From: Gluconobacter japonicus
GTDB taxonomy: Bacteria; Pseudomonadota; Alphaproteobacteria; Acetobacterales; Acetobacteraceae
Direction of reading: 5' to 3'
DNA: 64,000 bases
Assembly: GCF_002723975.1 (NCBI RefSeq)
Contig: NZ_BEWO01000001.1
Coordinates: 62,001 to 126,000, forward strand
The notes beneath the pieces were generated by a model. That model ran no database searches, was not told the origin of the DNA, and saw only the letters and a list, made by a program, of their open reading frames with translations. Below, piece by piece: positions 17,823 through 26,828 of this stretch (its first letter is position 1; every line of letters begins with the position of its first letter). The translations under genes were made by a program, and so were the position numbers.

Positions 17823-19505
17823 ATGTCACCTCTGCCACCCTCACTTTCCGCCGATTGGGCGGTCACTCACCCCGCCCCGACAAGCACAGTTGTTCTCGTC
17901 GGCATGATGGGAGCCGGAAAAACCACTGTCGGCCGCCGCCTGGCACAGGTTTATGGCCTGCCGTTCATTGATGCCGATGCAGAGATAGAACGCGCCGCCG
18001 GTTGCACGATTCCCGAAATCTTCGCCCGTCACGGAGAAGCCTATTTCCGAGCAGGTGAACGCCGGGTCATCCAGCGCCTCATCAAGGGACCACCCTGCAT
18101 CCTGGCAACAGGCGGCGGTGCATGGATGGACGCGCAGACGCGCCAGCTTGTGCGGAAGCATGCCGTTTCGGTCTGGCTGAGAGCGCCAGTCCACGTCCTT
18201 CTGCGGCGCGTGCATGGCCGAGGGGGCAGACCACTTCTGGCTCAGGGCAGCCCGGAAGACATCATGACCCGTCTGGTTGGGGTCCGTTACCCCGTCTATG
18301 CGGAAGCTGACATCATCATAGATTGCGGAGATGAAACCGTGGAACAGGGCGTCCAACGTGTTTGCGAAAGCCTTTCGGAGCATACACATCCTCAGAAAGT
18401 CCATGTCGCACTGGCGCAGCACAGCTACGACGTTCTGATTGGCTCAGACCTCATTTCACGCGCGGGCGCCCAAATTGCTCCCCTCCTGCGCCAGAAGCGG
18501 GTCGTCATTATTACAGATGACACGGTCGCTGCCCTGCACCTTCCACGCCTGCTGGCATCCTTCGCAGAAACCGGGATTGAAACCGAAGTTATTTCGGTCA
18601 TCGGTGGCGAAGAGAGCAAATCCCTCTCCTGTTACGGCGAGGTCATGACGCGCCTTCTGTCTCTGGGAATCGAACGCGGCACAACTATCGTTGCTTTGGG
18701 AGGAGGCGTCATTGGGGATCTCGCAGGCTTCGTCGCAGCTACGGCACTGCGCGGCATTCCCTTCGTCCAGATTCCAACGACTCTTCTCGCACAGGTCGAC
18801 AGTTCCGTCGGTGGCAAAACCGGCATCAATTCTCCCTCCGGGAAAAACCTGATCGGCGCATTCCATCAGCCCATCATCGTGCTGGCCGACAATTCAGCCC
18901 TCGCGACTCTACCCCGTCGACAGCGGGTTGCCGGTTATGCCGAAATTGTGAAGTCCGGCCTGATCGCAGATCCAGATCTTTTCGCTTGGTGTGAAGACAA
19001 CGGCAGCGATGTCCTGAGCGGAGATCCGGCCGCACTCGCCGAGGCGGTTCGCCGTGCCTGTGTTTTCAAAGCCGCTGTTGTGACCGCTGATGAAAAAGAA
19101 CAAGCCAAACAGAACGGACGCGCACTCCTCAATCTTGGTCACACCTTTGGCCATGCCATTGAGGCTGAACTCGGTTACGACGGTCGTATCCTTCATGGTG
19201 AAGCCGTTTCCATCGGGTTGCATCTGGCGATGGCTCTTTCTGTAAAGCTTGGCCACGCGCCCGAAGAAGATCTCGCTCGCCTCGACAGTCACCTTCGCTC
19301 CCTTGAGATGCCCACCAGTTTTGACTGGTTTAAAGAATCGTTCTCAGCACAAACACTTCTCGACCACATGACTCGGGACAAGAAGATGCAGAATGGACGC
19401 ATTTCTTTTGTTCTGCTGCACGGTATTGGAAAGGCTTTTACAAGTCGTGACGTTCCGATGGAAAGTGTGCGTAACTTGCTGATAAATGAAGGCTGCCAGC
19501 CATGA
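17823..19505 (+). CDS. aroKB: bifunctional shikimate kinase / 3-dehydroquinate synthase
   Basis: 560-residue fusion of two shikimate-pathway enzymes. The N-terminal shikimate kinase has P-loop GMMGAGKTT (27-35), the substrate Asp pair in FIDADAEIE, and ATGGGAW. From about residue 190 a full dehydroquinate synthase follows: NAD-binding ALGGGVIGDLAGFVAAT, PTTLLAQVDSSVGGKTGIN, KSGLI and the Zn ligands in LNLGHTFGHAIE and HGEAVSIG. Such AroK-AroB fusions are usual in Acetobacteraceae, so it supports the taxonomic guess. The first ~20 residues are a leader before the kinase strand. Confidence 0.95.
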   Translation: MSPLPPSLSADWAVTHPAPTSTVVLVGMMGAGKTTVGRRLAQVYGLPFIDADAEIERAAGCTIPEIFARHGEAYFRAGERRVIQRLIKGPPCILATGGGAWMDAQTRQLVRKHAVSVWLRAPVHVLLRRVHGRGGRPLLAQGSPEDIMTRLVGVRYPVYAEADIIIDCGDETVEQGVQRVCESLSEHTHPQKVHVALAQHSYDVLIGSDLISRAGAQIAPLLRQKRVVIITDDTVAALHLPRLLASFAETGIETEVISVIGGEESKSLSCYGEVMTRLLSLGIERGTTIVALGGGVIGDLAGFVAATALRGIPFVQIPTTLLAQVDSSVGGKTGINSPSGKNLIGAFHQPIIVLADNSALATLPRRQRVAGYAEIVKSGLIADPDLFAWCEDNGSDVLSGDPAALAEAVRRACVFKAAVVTADEKEQAKQNGRALLNLGHTFGHAIEAELGYDGRILHGEAVSIGLHLAMALSVKLGHAPEEDLARLDSHLRSLEMPTSFDWFKESFSAQTLLDHMTRDKKMQNGRISFVLLHGIGKAFTSRDVPMESVRNLLINEGCQP

Positions 19506-19521
19506 GGACTGTTACAGTCCT
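19505..19521 (+). terminator. short hairpin after aroKB
   Basis: AGGACTG (19505-19511), loop TTA, CAGTCCT (19515-19521), followed by TTTAT. It overlaps the aroKB stop codon region. Weak terminator at best. Confidence 0.4.
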
Positions 19522-19825
19522 TTATGAAAGAGCCTAACTTTCTGTTTTTTCACTGCATTTGATTTTCACAAATCCAGCGGATGCTCTGGCATCCGCAGAA
19601 ACGTTCAGCTATGGCAACAGGGACGCGAGGCGTAGATCGTAAACCGGGCGGAATGGAATGTGACTTTTTTGTCACTCCCTCCACCCCGAGTGGATCTGGG
19701 ATGCTCTGTCTGGCTTTGTCCGAGGGAACTACCCGATCTATATGCGCTTATGCATCGCGCTGGGTCCGTTGGTCGAAGCAGTTCTGCCAATGGCTCGAAA
19801 CGTTAGTCACTAAGAGGACGAAAAC
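19522..19825 (+). other. intergenic leader region upstream of ompA-like gene
   Basis: About 300 bp without a convincing gene. It holds a perfect 8-bp stem with a TCTG loop (GCGGATGC 19577-19584, GCATCCGC 19589-19596), which has no T run and so is not a standard terminator, and a promoter-like pair at 19716-19744. Small open frames here lack ribosome sites and family resemblance. A small RNA from this region cannot be excluded. Confidence 0.4.
19716..19744 (+). promoter_or_regulatory. putative sigma-70 promoter of ompA-like gene
   Basis: TTGTCC (19716-19721), 17-bp spacer, TATATG (19739-19744). This is the best -35/-10 match in the region and would give a 5' UTR of roughly 75 nt ahead of the ATG at 19826. 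Confidence 0.5.
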
Positions 19826-20971
19826 ATGCGTCTCCGCACGGCACTCCTTGCCATGACGTCGATGGTCGCCGCACCGTCGCTCGCCATGGCCAGCACGGTC
19901 ACTGGCCCGTACGTCAACATTGGCGGTGGTTACAACCTGGTTCAAAACCAGCACGCCAGCTTCTCGCCAACCACGCAGGCTGATGGCTCCACCAGCAATG
20001 CTGGCAGCAGCTCCCAGTTCCGTCACAAGGACGGCTTCACGGGCTTCGGCGCTTTCGGCTGGGGCTTCGGCAACGGTCTGCGCGTTGAAGTTGAGGGCGT
20101 ATACAACTACTCCCAGATCAACCACCGCAACAAGACGGCTGCTACGGGCTCCACGAAGGGTTCCGATCAGGCATATGGCGGCTTCGTCAACGTCCTGTAT
20201 GACATCGATCTGGCCCACTTCGGCCTGAACGTTCCTGTCACGCCGTTCGTTGGTGTTGGCGCTGGCTACCTGTGGCAGCACTACAACCCGATCACGACGA
20301 ACTACTCCAACGGTGCGGTTAACCGCGTCGGTGGTACGCAGGGCAGCTTCGCGTATCAGGGTATCGTCGGTGCAGCTTACGACATTCCGGGCGTTCCGGG
20401 TCTTGCTGTCACGACCGAATACCGCTTCATCGGTCAGCAGTTTGCTGATGGCGCTTACCGTTCCACCTCTTGGAACCGTAACGGCAGCGGCCTGCACAAG
20501 GGCAACGTGAACTTCGATCCGCGCTTCTCGCACCAGTTCATCCTGGGCCTGCGTTATGCGTTCGACACGGCTCCGCCGCCGCCGCCGCCGGCTCCGGTTG
20601 TTGTTCCGCCAGCTCCGACCCCAGCTCGCACGTACCTCGTGTTCTTCGACTGGGATAAGTCTGACCTGACGGGCCGCGCTCGTGAGATCGTTGCTCAGGC
20701 AGCTCAGGCTTCCACGCACGTCCAGACGACGCGCATCGAAGTCAACGGCTACACCGACAACTCCGCAGCCCACCCGGGCCCGCGTGGTGAGCGTTACAAC
20801 ATGGGTCTGTCCCTCCGTCGCGCCCAGAGCGTGAAGGCTGAACTGATCCGTGACGGCGTTCCGGCAGCTGCTGTCGACATCCACGGCTATGGCGAAAGCA
20901 AGCCGCTGGTTCCGACAGGCCCGAACACCCGCGAGCCGCAGAACCGTCGCGTCGAAATCATCCTGAAGTAA
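19826..20971 (+). CDS. OmpA-family outer-membrane protein
   Basis: 381 residues. It starts with a Sec signal (RTALLAMTSMVAAPSLAMA), then an N-terminal beta-barrel with alternating aromatic residues (YVNIGGGYNLV, GFGAFGWGF, PFVGVGAGYLWQ, TTEYRFIG, HQFILGLRYAF). A hinge of nine prolines and PVVVPPAPTPA follows (about 250-272), then an OmpA/MotB peptidoglycan-binding domain (VFFDWDKSDLT, VNGYTDNS, RRAQSVKAELIRDGV, YGESKPLV, NRRVEIIL). A strong GAGGA site and preferred-codon usage suggest high expression. It anchors the outer membrane to peptidoglycan. Two tandem terminator hairpins follow. Confidence 0.93.
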   Translation: MRLRTALLAMTSMVAAPSLAMASTVTGPYVNIGGGYNLVQNQHASFSPTTQADGSTSNAGSSSQFRHKDGFTGFGAFGWGFGNGLRVEVEGVYNYSQINHRNKTAATGSTKGSDQAYGGFVNVLYDIDLAHFGLNVPVTPFVGVGAGYLWQHYNPITTNYSNGAVNRVGGTQGSFAYQGIVGAAYDIPGVPGLAVTTEYRFIGQQFADGAYRSTSWNRNGSGLHKGNVNFDPRFSHQFILGLRYAFDTAPPPPPPAPVVVPPAPTPARTYLVFFDWDKSDLTGRAREIVAQAAQASTHVQTTRIEVNGYTDNSAAHPGPRGERYNMGLSLRRAQSVKAELIRDGVPAAAVDIHGYGESKPLVPTGPNTREPQNRRVEIILK

Positions 20972-20988
20972 TTCAGTTTGATAAGGCG

Positions 20989-21045
20989 CCGGAGCCCTCG
21001 GGCTCCGGGTTTTCTGAAAAAGGCGTCCTTCGGGACGCCTTTTTT
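20989..21045 (+). terminator. tandem terminator hairpins after ompA-like gene
   Basis: First hairpin CCGGAGCC (20989-20996)/GGCTCCGG (21001-21008) then GTTTT. Second AAAAAGGCGTCC (21017-21028), loop TTCG, GGACGCC plus T run (21033-21045). The doubled terminator fits a highly transcribed gene. Confidence 0.9.
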
Positions 21046-21116
21046 GGTTTCAGGGCATTTGCAGCCCCCTCCACTTCACGTTAGAGCAACTTCACCCCTA
21101 CCACGGAGACGCCTCT

Positions 21117-21680
21117 TTGCGACGCACCCGTATTTTCTATCCACGATCCCGTCCTCAGATCGTTGACCAGTTTTTGCGGTTTGGCATTGTCGGCGCACTT
21201 GGTTTTTTTGTGGATTGGGCAAGCGTTGATCTTCTGCGACCTGAAATCGGCCTCATCGCAGCAACGATCGGAGCATATTTTACTGCCGCCACTTTCAACT
21301 GGGTTCTCAATCGATTGTGGACATTTCGGTCCACAGCAGCCGACAACCAGCACCTGATCCTGCAATGGCTGCATTTTCTTCTGGCTAATTCTTTCGGCTT
21401 TCTCCTCAATCGCGGTGCCGTTTTTCTTCTTTATGCCCTCGTACCGTTCACGGTCACTTACCCGGTCGTTGCACTTGCCATTGGCGCTGGCTGCGGAATG
21501 CTGGCAAATTTCAACCTGTCCAGACGCCTGGTTTTCCGCGCCAAGGTTCCCGAAACACCCATGGAACTTGTTCAGATGGCCGTAGAAATTCCCGCAGCAG
21601 GCCTGACGTCCCCTGAACCCGAACCGCAAATACCGTTGCCTCAGGAAAATTCAGAAGTCTTTCAGCAGAAAGCTCCCTGA
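21117..21680 (+). CDS. GtrA-family membrane protein
   Basis: 187 residues with four hydrophobic segments: [52 protein letters not shown] and [26 protein letters not shown], the layout of GtrA proteins that flip or present lipid-linked sugars for cell-surface glycosylation. The start is TTG at 21117 with GGAG eight bases upstream. A Pro/Glu-rich tail follows the last helix. No glycosyltransferase partner lies next to it, so its pathway is unclear. Confidence 0.82.
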   Translation: MRRTRIFYPRSRPQIVDQFLRFGIVGALGFFVDWASVDLLRPEIGLIAATIGAYFTAATFNWVLNRLWTFRSTAADNQHLILQWLHFLLANSFGFLLNRGAVFLLYALVPFTVTYPVVALAIGAGCGMLANFNLSRRLVFRAKVPETPMELVQMAVEIPAAGLTSPEPEPQIPLPQENSEVFQQKAP

Positions 21681-21763
21681 GCCGTACATTTCCAAGCGGC
21701 TCACAATGGTCTAGGAGTAAGGCTAGTTTTTCCCGCCTTCTCCGGAACCTGACGCTTCAGCTC

Positions 21764-24403
21764 ATGACCAGCACAAACGACATCCGCTCAGCCTTCCTCG
21801 ACTATTTCGGGTCGAACGGCCATCGCATTGTTCCCTCGGCTTCCCTCGTGCCGCAGAACGATCCAACGCTGCTGTTTACGAACGCTGGCATGGTGCCGTT
21901 CAAGAACGTCTTTACGGGTCAGGAAACACGCCCTTACAATCGTGCAACCACGGCCCAAAAAGTCGTCCGCGCAGGCGGCAAGCACAACGACCTCGATAAC
22001 GTCGGCTATACAGCCCGTCATCACACCTTCTTCGAAATGATGGGCAACTTCAGCTTTGGAGATTACTTCAAAGCTGATGCCATTGATTTCGCATGGACGC
22101 TGCTGACACGCGATTTCGGCCTTCCGAAAGAAAAACTCCTCGCTACGGTTTATGCCGACGATGAAGAAGCTGCCGATCTCTGGAAAAAAGTGGCCGGCCT
22201 GAGCGATGATCGCATCATCCGCATCGCCACGTCTGACAACTTCTGGCGTATGGGCGACACGGGACCATGTGGTCCGTGTTCGGAAATCTTCTACGATCAC
22301 GGTGAGAGCGTCTTCGGTGGCCCTCCGGGTAGCCCGGATGAAGATGGCGATCGCTTCGTCGAGATCTGGAACCTCGTGTTCATGCAGTTCCTCGATCAGG
22401 CCGATGGCTCCCGCGACAATCTGCCACGCCCATCGATCGATACAGGCATGGGCCTGGAACGCTTTGCCGCCATCATGCAGGGCAAGCGCGACAACTACGA
22501 CACCGACACGATGCGTGCGCTCATCGAGTCCTCCGCCGATATCATGAGCCAGGACGCAGACGGCCCGTTCAAGTCCAGCCATCGCGTTGTTGCAGATCAC
22601 TTACGCTCCACGGCATTCCTGATTGCTGACGGCGTTCTGCCATCCAAGGAAGGTCGCGGCTACGTCCTGCGTCGCATCATGCGTCGCGCCATGCGTCATT
22701 TGCACATCATGGGCGCCAAGGATCCGGTGTTCTACCGTCTGCTTCCCGCCCTGATCCAGCAGATGGGCGCAGCCTATCCGGAACTCGTGCAGCATCAGGC
22801 TCTCATCACCGAAACCATGAAGGGTGAGGAAGAACGCTTCACAGCCCTGCTGGAACGCGGTCTGACACTTCTGTCCGATGAAGTCAGCCGCCTCGGCGAC
22901 AAGCAGGCCCTTCCCGGCGATGTCGCCTTCAAACTCTATGACACATTTGGCTTCCCGCTGGATCTGACGCAGGACGCCCTGCGTGAGCAGGGTCGCACCG
23001 TTGATGAAGCCGGCTTTGAAAGCGCCATGACCGAACAGCGCCAGCGTGCCCGTGCGGCCTGGGTCGGCTCCGGCGATACTGCTGCCGAAACCGTATGGTT
23101 CGATGCGCGTGACAAGCATGGCGCAAGTGAGTTCCTCGGATATGTTTCTGAAAAGGCTGATGCTGAAGTTCAGGGCATTTTCCGAGGCAATGACGAACTG
23201 GCCGAAGCGCCTGCTAGTGCTGACACCATCGCCATCCTGTTGAACCAAACACCGTTCTACGGTGAAAGTGGCGGTCAGGTCGGCGATCACGGTACGCTCA
23301 CGGCTGATGGCGTAAGAGTCGAAATCACGGATACCCAGAAGCGCAATGGCGATCTGATCGTTCATTACGGCAAAATCGTTGAAGGCACACTGAAGCCCGG
23401 CATGGCCGTTCATGCCGAAATCGACCATGAGCGCCGCACCGCTATTCGTGGCCATCACTCCGCCACCCATCTGCTGCATGAAGCTTTGCGTCGCCAGATC
23501 GGCACGCATGTCACGCAGAAGGGCAGCCTGAATGCACCCGAGCGCCTGCGCTTCGACATCAGCCAGCCTCGCCCGCTGACGGACGAAGAGCTTCTCGCTG
23601 TCGAAGCCGAAGTGAATGCCCGCATTCGCGAAAACGCACCTGTCGAAACGCGCCTGATGACGCAGGAACAGGCTGTGGCAGAAGGCGCTATGGCGCTTTT
23701 CGGTGAGAAATATGGCGACGAAGTTCGCGTGGTTTCCATGGGCAAGGGTGAAGAAGGCCGCCCGGCTTACTCCATCGAGCTTTGCGGCGGCACCCATGTT
23801 GGACGCGTTGGTGAAATCGGTCCGTTCCGCATCGTCTCTGAAAGTGGTGTTTCTGCTGGCGTTCGTCGTATCGAAGCCGTCTGCGGTGTTGCCGCCGAGA
23901 CGCTGGCTCTGGAGACCGAAAGCCGTCTCAAGCAGATCGCCGAACTGCTGAAAGTCCCGGTCTCTGACACCATCGCCCGCGTTGCCGCCCTACTGGAAGA
24001 ACGGAAGTCCCTGAACAGCCAGATTTCCGAACTTCAACGCAAACTGGCTACCGGTGAAGGAACGAGCGTCACCGAAACCATTAATGGCATCACGCTGTCT
24101 GCCCGCAATCTCGGCGATGTCAGCCCCAAGGAACTCAAAGGCCTTGCAGACAGCATTTCCAAGCAGATCGGCTCCGGTGTTGTAGCACTCATTTCCGAAG
24201 CCGATGGTCGTGGCAGCATTGTCATTTCCGTGACAGCCGATCTGAAAGATCGCCTGGATGCCGTAACACTGGTGCGTGCAGCTTCGGAAGTCATGGGCGG
24301 TAAAGGCGGCGGTGGACGGCCAGATATGGCTCAGGCTGGCGGCCCAAATGCAAATGCTGAAGAAGTCTTTGCAATGCTGCGCGAGCGTCTGGCTACATCG
24401 TAA
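21764..24403 (+). CDS. alaS: alanyl-tRNA synthetase
   Basis: 879 residues, full length. The class II catalytic core is at the N terminus ([40 protein letters not shown]), the tRNA-recognition helices follow ([12 protein letters not shown]), then the editing domain with Zn ligands HHSATHLLH and ELCGGTHV, and the glycine-rich C-Ala end ([16 protein letters not shown]). Residues used in catalysis and editing all look present. It is transcribed alone, with an inverted repeat after the stop. Confidence 0.98.
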   Translation: MTSTNDIRSAFLDYFGSNGHRIVPSASLVPQNDPTLLFTNAGMVPFKNVFTGQETRPYNRATTAQKVVRAGGKHNDLDNVGYTARHHTFFEMMGNFSFGDYFKADAIDFAWTLLTRDFGLPKEKLLATVYADDEEAADLWKKVAGLSDDRIIRIATSDNFWRMGDTGPCGPCSEIFYDHGESVFGGPPGSPDEDGDRFVEIWNLVFMQFLDQADGSRDNLPRPSIDTGMGLERFAAIMQGKRDNYDTDTMRALIESSADIMSQDADGPFKSSHRVVADHLRSTAFLIADGVLPSKEGRGYVLRRIMRRAMRHLHIMGAKDPVFYRLLPALIQQMGAAYPELVQHQALITETMKGEEERFTALLERGLTLLSDEVSRLGDKQALPGDVAFKLYDTFGFPLDLTQDALREQGRTVDEAGFESAMTEQRQRARAAWVGSGDTAAETVWFDARDKHGASEFLGYVSEKADAEVQGIFRGNDELAEAPASADTIAILLNQTPFYGESGGQVGDHGTLTADGVRVEITDTQKRNGDLIVHYGKIVEGTLKPGMAVHAEIDHERRTAIRGHHSATHLLHEALRRQIGTHVTQKGSLNAPERLRFDISQPRPLTDEELLAVEAEVNARIRENAPVETRLMTQEQAVAEGAMALFGEKYGDEVRVVSMGKGEEGRPAYSIELCGGTHVGRVGEIGPFRIVSESGVSAGVRRIEAVCGVAAETLALETESRLKQIAELLKVPVSDTIARVAALLEERKSLNSQISELQRKLATGEGTSVTETINGITLSARNLGDVSPKELKGLADSISKQIGSGVVALISEADGRGSIVISVTADLKDRLDAVTLVRAASEVMGGKGGGGRPDMAQAGGPNANAEEVFAMLRERLATS

Positions 24404-24420
24404 AGCGTAACGACAAGGTA

Positions 24421-24477
24421 TGTCAGGGCAGTAACAAATGATGAAGCCGTTCTTTTACTGCTTTACCTGTCCTGACA
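24421..24477 (+). terminator. imperfect inverted repeat after alaS
   Basis: TGTCAGG-GCAGTAA (24421-24434) faces TTACTGC (24455-24461) and CCTGACA (24471-24477), a two-part stem interrupted by nine unpaired bases on the right. No T run follows, so it may be a processed or Rho-associated 3' end, or a leader structure of the carbonic anhydrase gene. Confidence 0.4.
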
Positions 24478-24519
24478 AAGCCTCCTAACTGCTCATTAGT
24501 TTATAGAAAGGAGAACACC

Positions 24520-25203
24520 ATGGCCTGTGGTCGTGATACTCTGGCGAAACTGCTGAGCGGTGTCCGTACATTCGAGACGGACGTCTATCCGGAGAGTGCG
24601 GAGCTGTTTGAAAGTCTGGCCACCAGCCAGTCCCCCTCCACACTGTTCATTACCTGCGCCGACAGCCGGATCAGCCCGAGCCTCGTTACCCAGACCGAAC
24701 CGGGCGAGCTTTTCATCGTCCGTAACGTCGGCAACATCGTTCCGGCCTACGGCGAAATGCTTGGTGGCGTGTCTTCCGCCATTGAGTACGCTGTTGCAGC
24801 TCTCAAGGTGAAGAATGTCGTTGTGTGCGGTCATTCCAACTGCGGCGCCATGAACGCCCTGCTGGACCTGAACGCCCCGAAACTGGATGGCCTCCCCACC
24901 GTCCGGAGCTGGCTGCGCAACGCTGAAGCCGCCCGCGCCGCTATGGGTGACCTGAAGGCGGAAGATGCCGGCCCGGCCGATATCCGCCAGCTTGCAGAAT
25001 ACAACGTCCTGCTTCAGCTTGCTCATCTTCGCACGCATCCTGCTGTTGTCCGCGCCCTGTCGCAGGGTGAACTGACGCTGCAAGGCTGGTTCTACGACAT
25101 CCCGAATGGTGAAATTCTCGTTCTCGACGAGAAAACACGCACCACACGGTCCGTCGAAAGTGTCCTCGCCGAGATGGGCGCAACTGAGAAAGAAGCCGTC
25201 TGA
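24520..25203 (+). CDS. beta-class carbonic anhydrase
   Basis: Zinc enzyme interconverting CO2 and bicarbonate; bicarbonate is needed by acetyl-CoA carboxylase and other carboxylases. 227 residues. Ligands and catalytic pair are visible: Cys46, Asp48, Arg50 in ITCADSR, and His105, Cys108 in CGHSNCGA. A GGAG-containing AAAGGAG site precedes the ATG. Its stop codon overlaps the CTG at which I suggest the next gene begins. Confidence 0.95.
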   Translation: MACGRDTLAKLLSGVRTFETDVYPESAELFESLATSQSPSTLFITCADSRISPSLVTQTEPGELFIVRNVGNIVPAYGEMLGGVSSAIEYAVAALKVKNVVVCGHSNCGAMNALLDLNAPKLDGLPTVRSWLRNAEAARAAMGDLKAEDAGPADIRQLAEYNVLLQLAHLRTHPAVVRALSQGELTLQGWFYDIPNGEILVLDEKTRTTRSVESVLAEMGATEKEAV

Positions 25204-26060
25204 GGTTTTCGTCTTTCTTCGTCCTCGCCGCACTGATGTGCGGCGAGGCTTTTCCAGTTCAGGCTCGGGACATCAAACTCTCAACCTGGAATCTGGACTG
25301 GCTCTCCCTGAAACAGACGGGAGATCCTGCCCTTCCCGATGATGTCCATGGCCGCAAGCCCAACGATTTCATCCGGCTGCATCACTACGCAACCCACCTG
25401 AACGCAGATATCATCGCTTTTCAGGAAGTGGACGGCCCGGAACCCGCTGCACGGGTCTTCGATCCGCAAACCTACCAGATCATCATCTCCCAAGCCCCCG
25501 TTATCCAACGCGTCGGTCTCGCCGTGAAACGACCGCTCAAAGTGACGGTCAACGAAGAGCTGTCTGCTCTGGATGTGGTCGGCCCAGATGCATCCCACCA
25601 TCTAAGAACAGGCCTGGACGTCACAGTCTCTGACGGGACAAGCCATCTCCGCATTCTGGTCGTTCATCTGAAAACCGGGTGCTGGGATCAGCCTCTCACT
25701 CAACGCAAACACTCCTGCCCGACGCTGTATCAACAGTTCCAGATTCTTGAAGACTGGATTGCCGAACGTCAGGATGAAGGCGAACCCTACGCTGTTCTCG
25801 GGGATTTCAATCGTCGGTTGACGCTCCATGATCCCCTCATGCAGCAGATTGAACATGATGCCCCCGTCCTGCTCACAACAGCCGGGAAAGCCAGCCCATG
25901 CTGGAGCGGCGAATACTTCATCGACCACATCATGCTCGGTAATGAAGCACGCTCCTGGCTCATCCCGGACAGCCTGCGGGTCATGACGTACCGGAACGAC
26001 ACCCTGCCAGATGGCCTCTCGGATCACTGTCCTGTTTCCGTGCGGCTTCATCTTCCCTGA
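25200..26060 (+). CDS. endonuclease/exonuclease/phosphatase family protein, exported
   Basis: Metal-dependent EEP-fold hydrolase (DNase I-like). Motifs: STWNLDWLS (start of fold), IIAFQEVDGPE (metal Glu), HLKTGCW, VLGDFNRRL (catalytic Asp/Asn) and SDHCPVSVRL (final Asp-His). The conventional start is ATG 25236, giving 274 residues, but that ATG has no ribosome site and leaves only a stub. In frame from CTG 25200 the codons spell RFSSFFVLAALMCGEAFPVQA, a complete Sec signal, and no ATG, GTG or TTG exists between the upstream in-frame stop (25185) and 25236. I therefore list the CTG start, which overlaps the carbonic anhydrase stop; this is inference. Substrate unknown. Confidence 0.75.
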   Translation: MRFSSFFVLAALMCGEAFPVQARDIKLSTWNLDWLSLKQTGDPALPDDVHGRKPNDFIRLHHYATHLNADIIAFQEVDGPEPAARVFDPQTYQIIISQAPVIQRVGLAVKRPLKVTVNEELSALDVVGPDASHHLRTGLDVTVSDGTSHLRILVVHLKTGCWDQPLTQRKHSCPTLYQQFQILEDWIAERQDEGEPYAVLGDFNRRLTLHDPLMQQIEHDAPVLLTTAGKASPCWSGEYFIDHIMLGNEARSWLIPDSLRVMTYRNDTLPDGLSDHCPVSVRLHLP

Positions 26061-26135
26061 GCTGAGACGTATTTGCCTCTCCAGACTTTTGCCGCATGAA
26101 GGACTGTACAGTTTCCAACCAAGCCAAGGTTCGTC

Positions 26136-26828
26136 ATGTCACACCCTGCTTCCTGGCCCATTATATCTCTTCAGCCAGATGTGCATGTTCTGGCCGACCG
26201 GCCTCTTCCGGCCCTTACAGACGCACAGGAAGCAGCCGTTTCGCGTATCTGGGCTGACGCACTGAAATCGTATCCTGCACTTTATAACGGCCGCGTCTTT
26301 TGTGCAGACGACATCACCCCTTCCCATATCCATGGCCACTGGTCCGAATATCGTCGTGTCCTCGCACAAATGAAGCAGCCCGGCATTTACGGAGACACAG
26401 TGCTCAAACCATTGGCTGTCGTAGGGCTGATGTTTGCGCAGGACGGCGTTGTGATCGGCCGACGCGCGAAGACTTCCATCTACCTGCCCGGCTACTGGCA
26501 AGGCGCGCCAGCAGGGAATGTCGAAAGCCGCGCACAGGAAAACATCGTAAACCTAGCGACCCAGCTTCTTGCGGAATGTGAGGAAGAACTGGGCCTGACG
26601 CCTGCGGAATGCCAGGTCGGACCATGCCTGCTCGCCTGCGAACATCCCTCCACGCACATTGTCGACATCGGGATGCGCATTGACGTAGCCCTGAGTTTTT
26701 CCGACCTTCAGACGCGATGTCGCGAGCAGGGGAATGCCGAATATGGCGCATTGCACCTGATCCGCCCTAACCACACACCCGAAGGCCCTGTCGTCCCCAC
26801 ACTGGCCGCCCTGCTGGAACTTTCCTGA
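26136..26828 (+). CDS. Nudix-like hydrolase with altered Nudix box
   Basis: 230 residues. The region VVGLMFAQDGVVIGRRAKTSIYLPGYWQGAPAGNVE followed by LLAECEEELGLT (about 95-155) is laid out like a Nudix domain. In the box the Arg of the REXXEE core is Ala146 while the EEELG acidic cluster remains, so catalytic metal binding may be kept but altered. About 90 N-terminal residues are unassigned. It overlaps mtnK by one base (TGATG), implying coupling to the methionine salvage kinase. Substrate not predictable. Confidence 0.65.
   Translation: MSHPASWPIISLQPDVHVLADRPLPALTDAQEAAVSRIWADALKSYPALYNGRVFCADDITPSHIHGHWSEYRRVLAQMKQPGIYGDTVLKPLAVVGLMFAQDGVVIGRRAKTSIYLPGYWQGAPAGNVESRAQENIVNLATQLLAECEEELGLTPAECQVGPCLLACEHPSTHIVDIGMRIDVALSFSDLQTRCREQGNAEYGALHLIRPNHTPEGPVVPTLAALLELS

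Noticed and set aside
20570-20630. Repetitive ccg run as a possible repeat element
   Set aside because: It encodes the Pro-rich hinge of the OmpA-like protein, a normal feature of the family.
22601-23797. Minus-strand open frame of 398 codons
   Set aside because: Antisense to alaS, whose catalytic and editing motifs are unmistakable.
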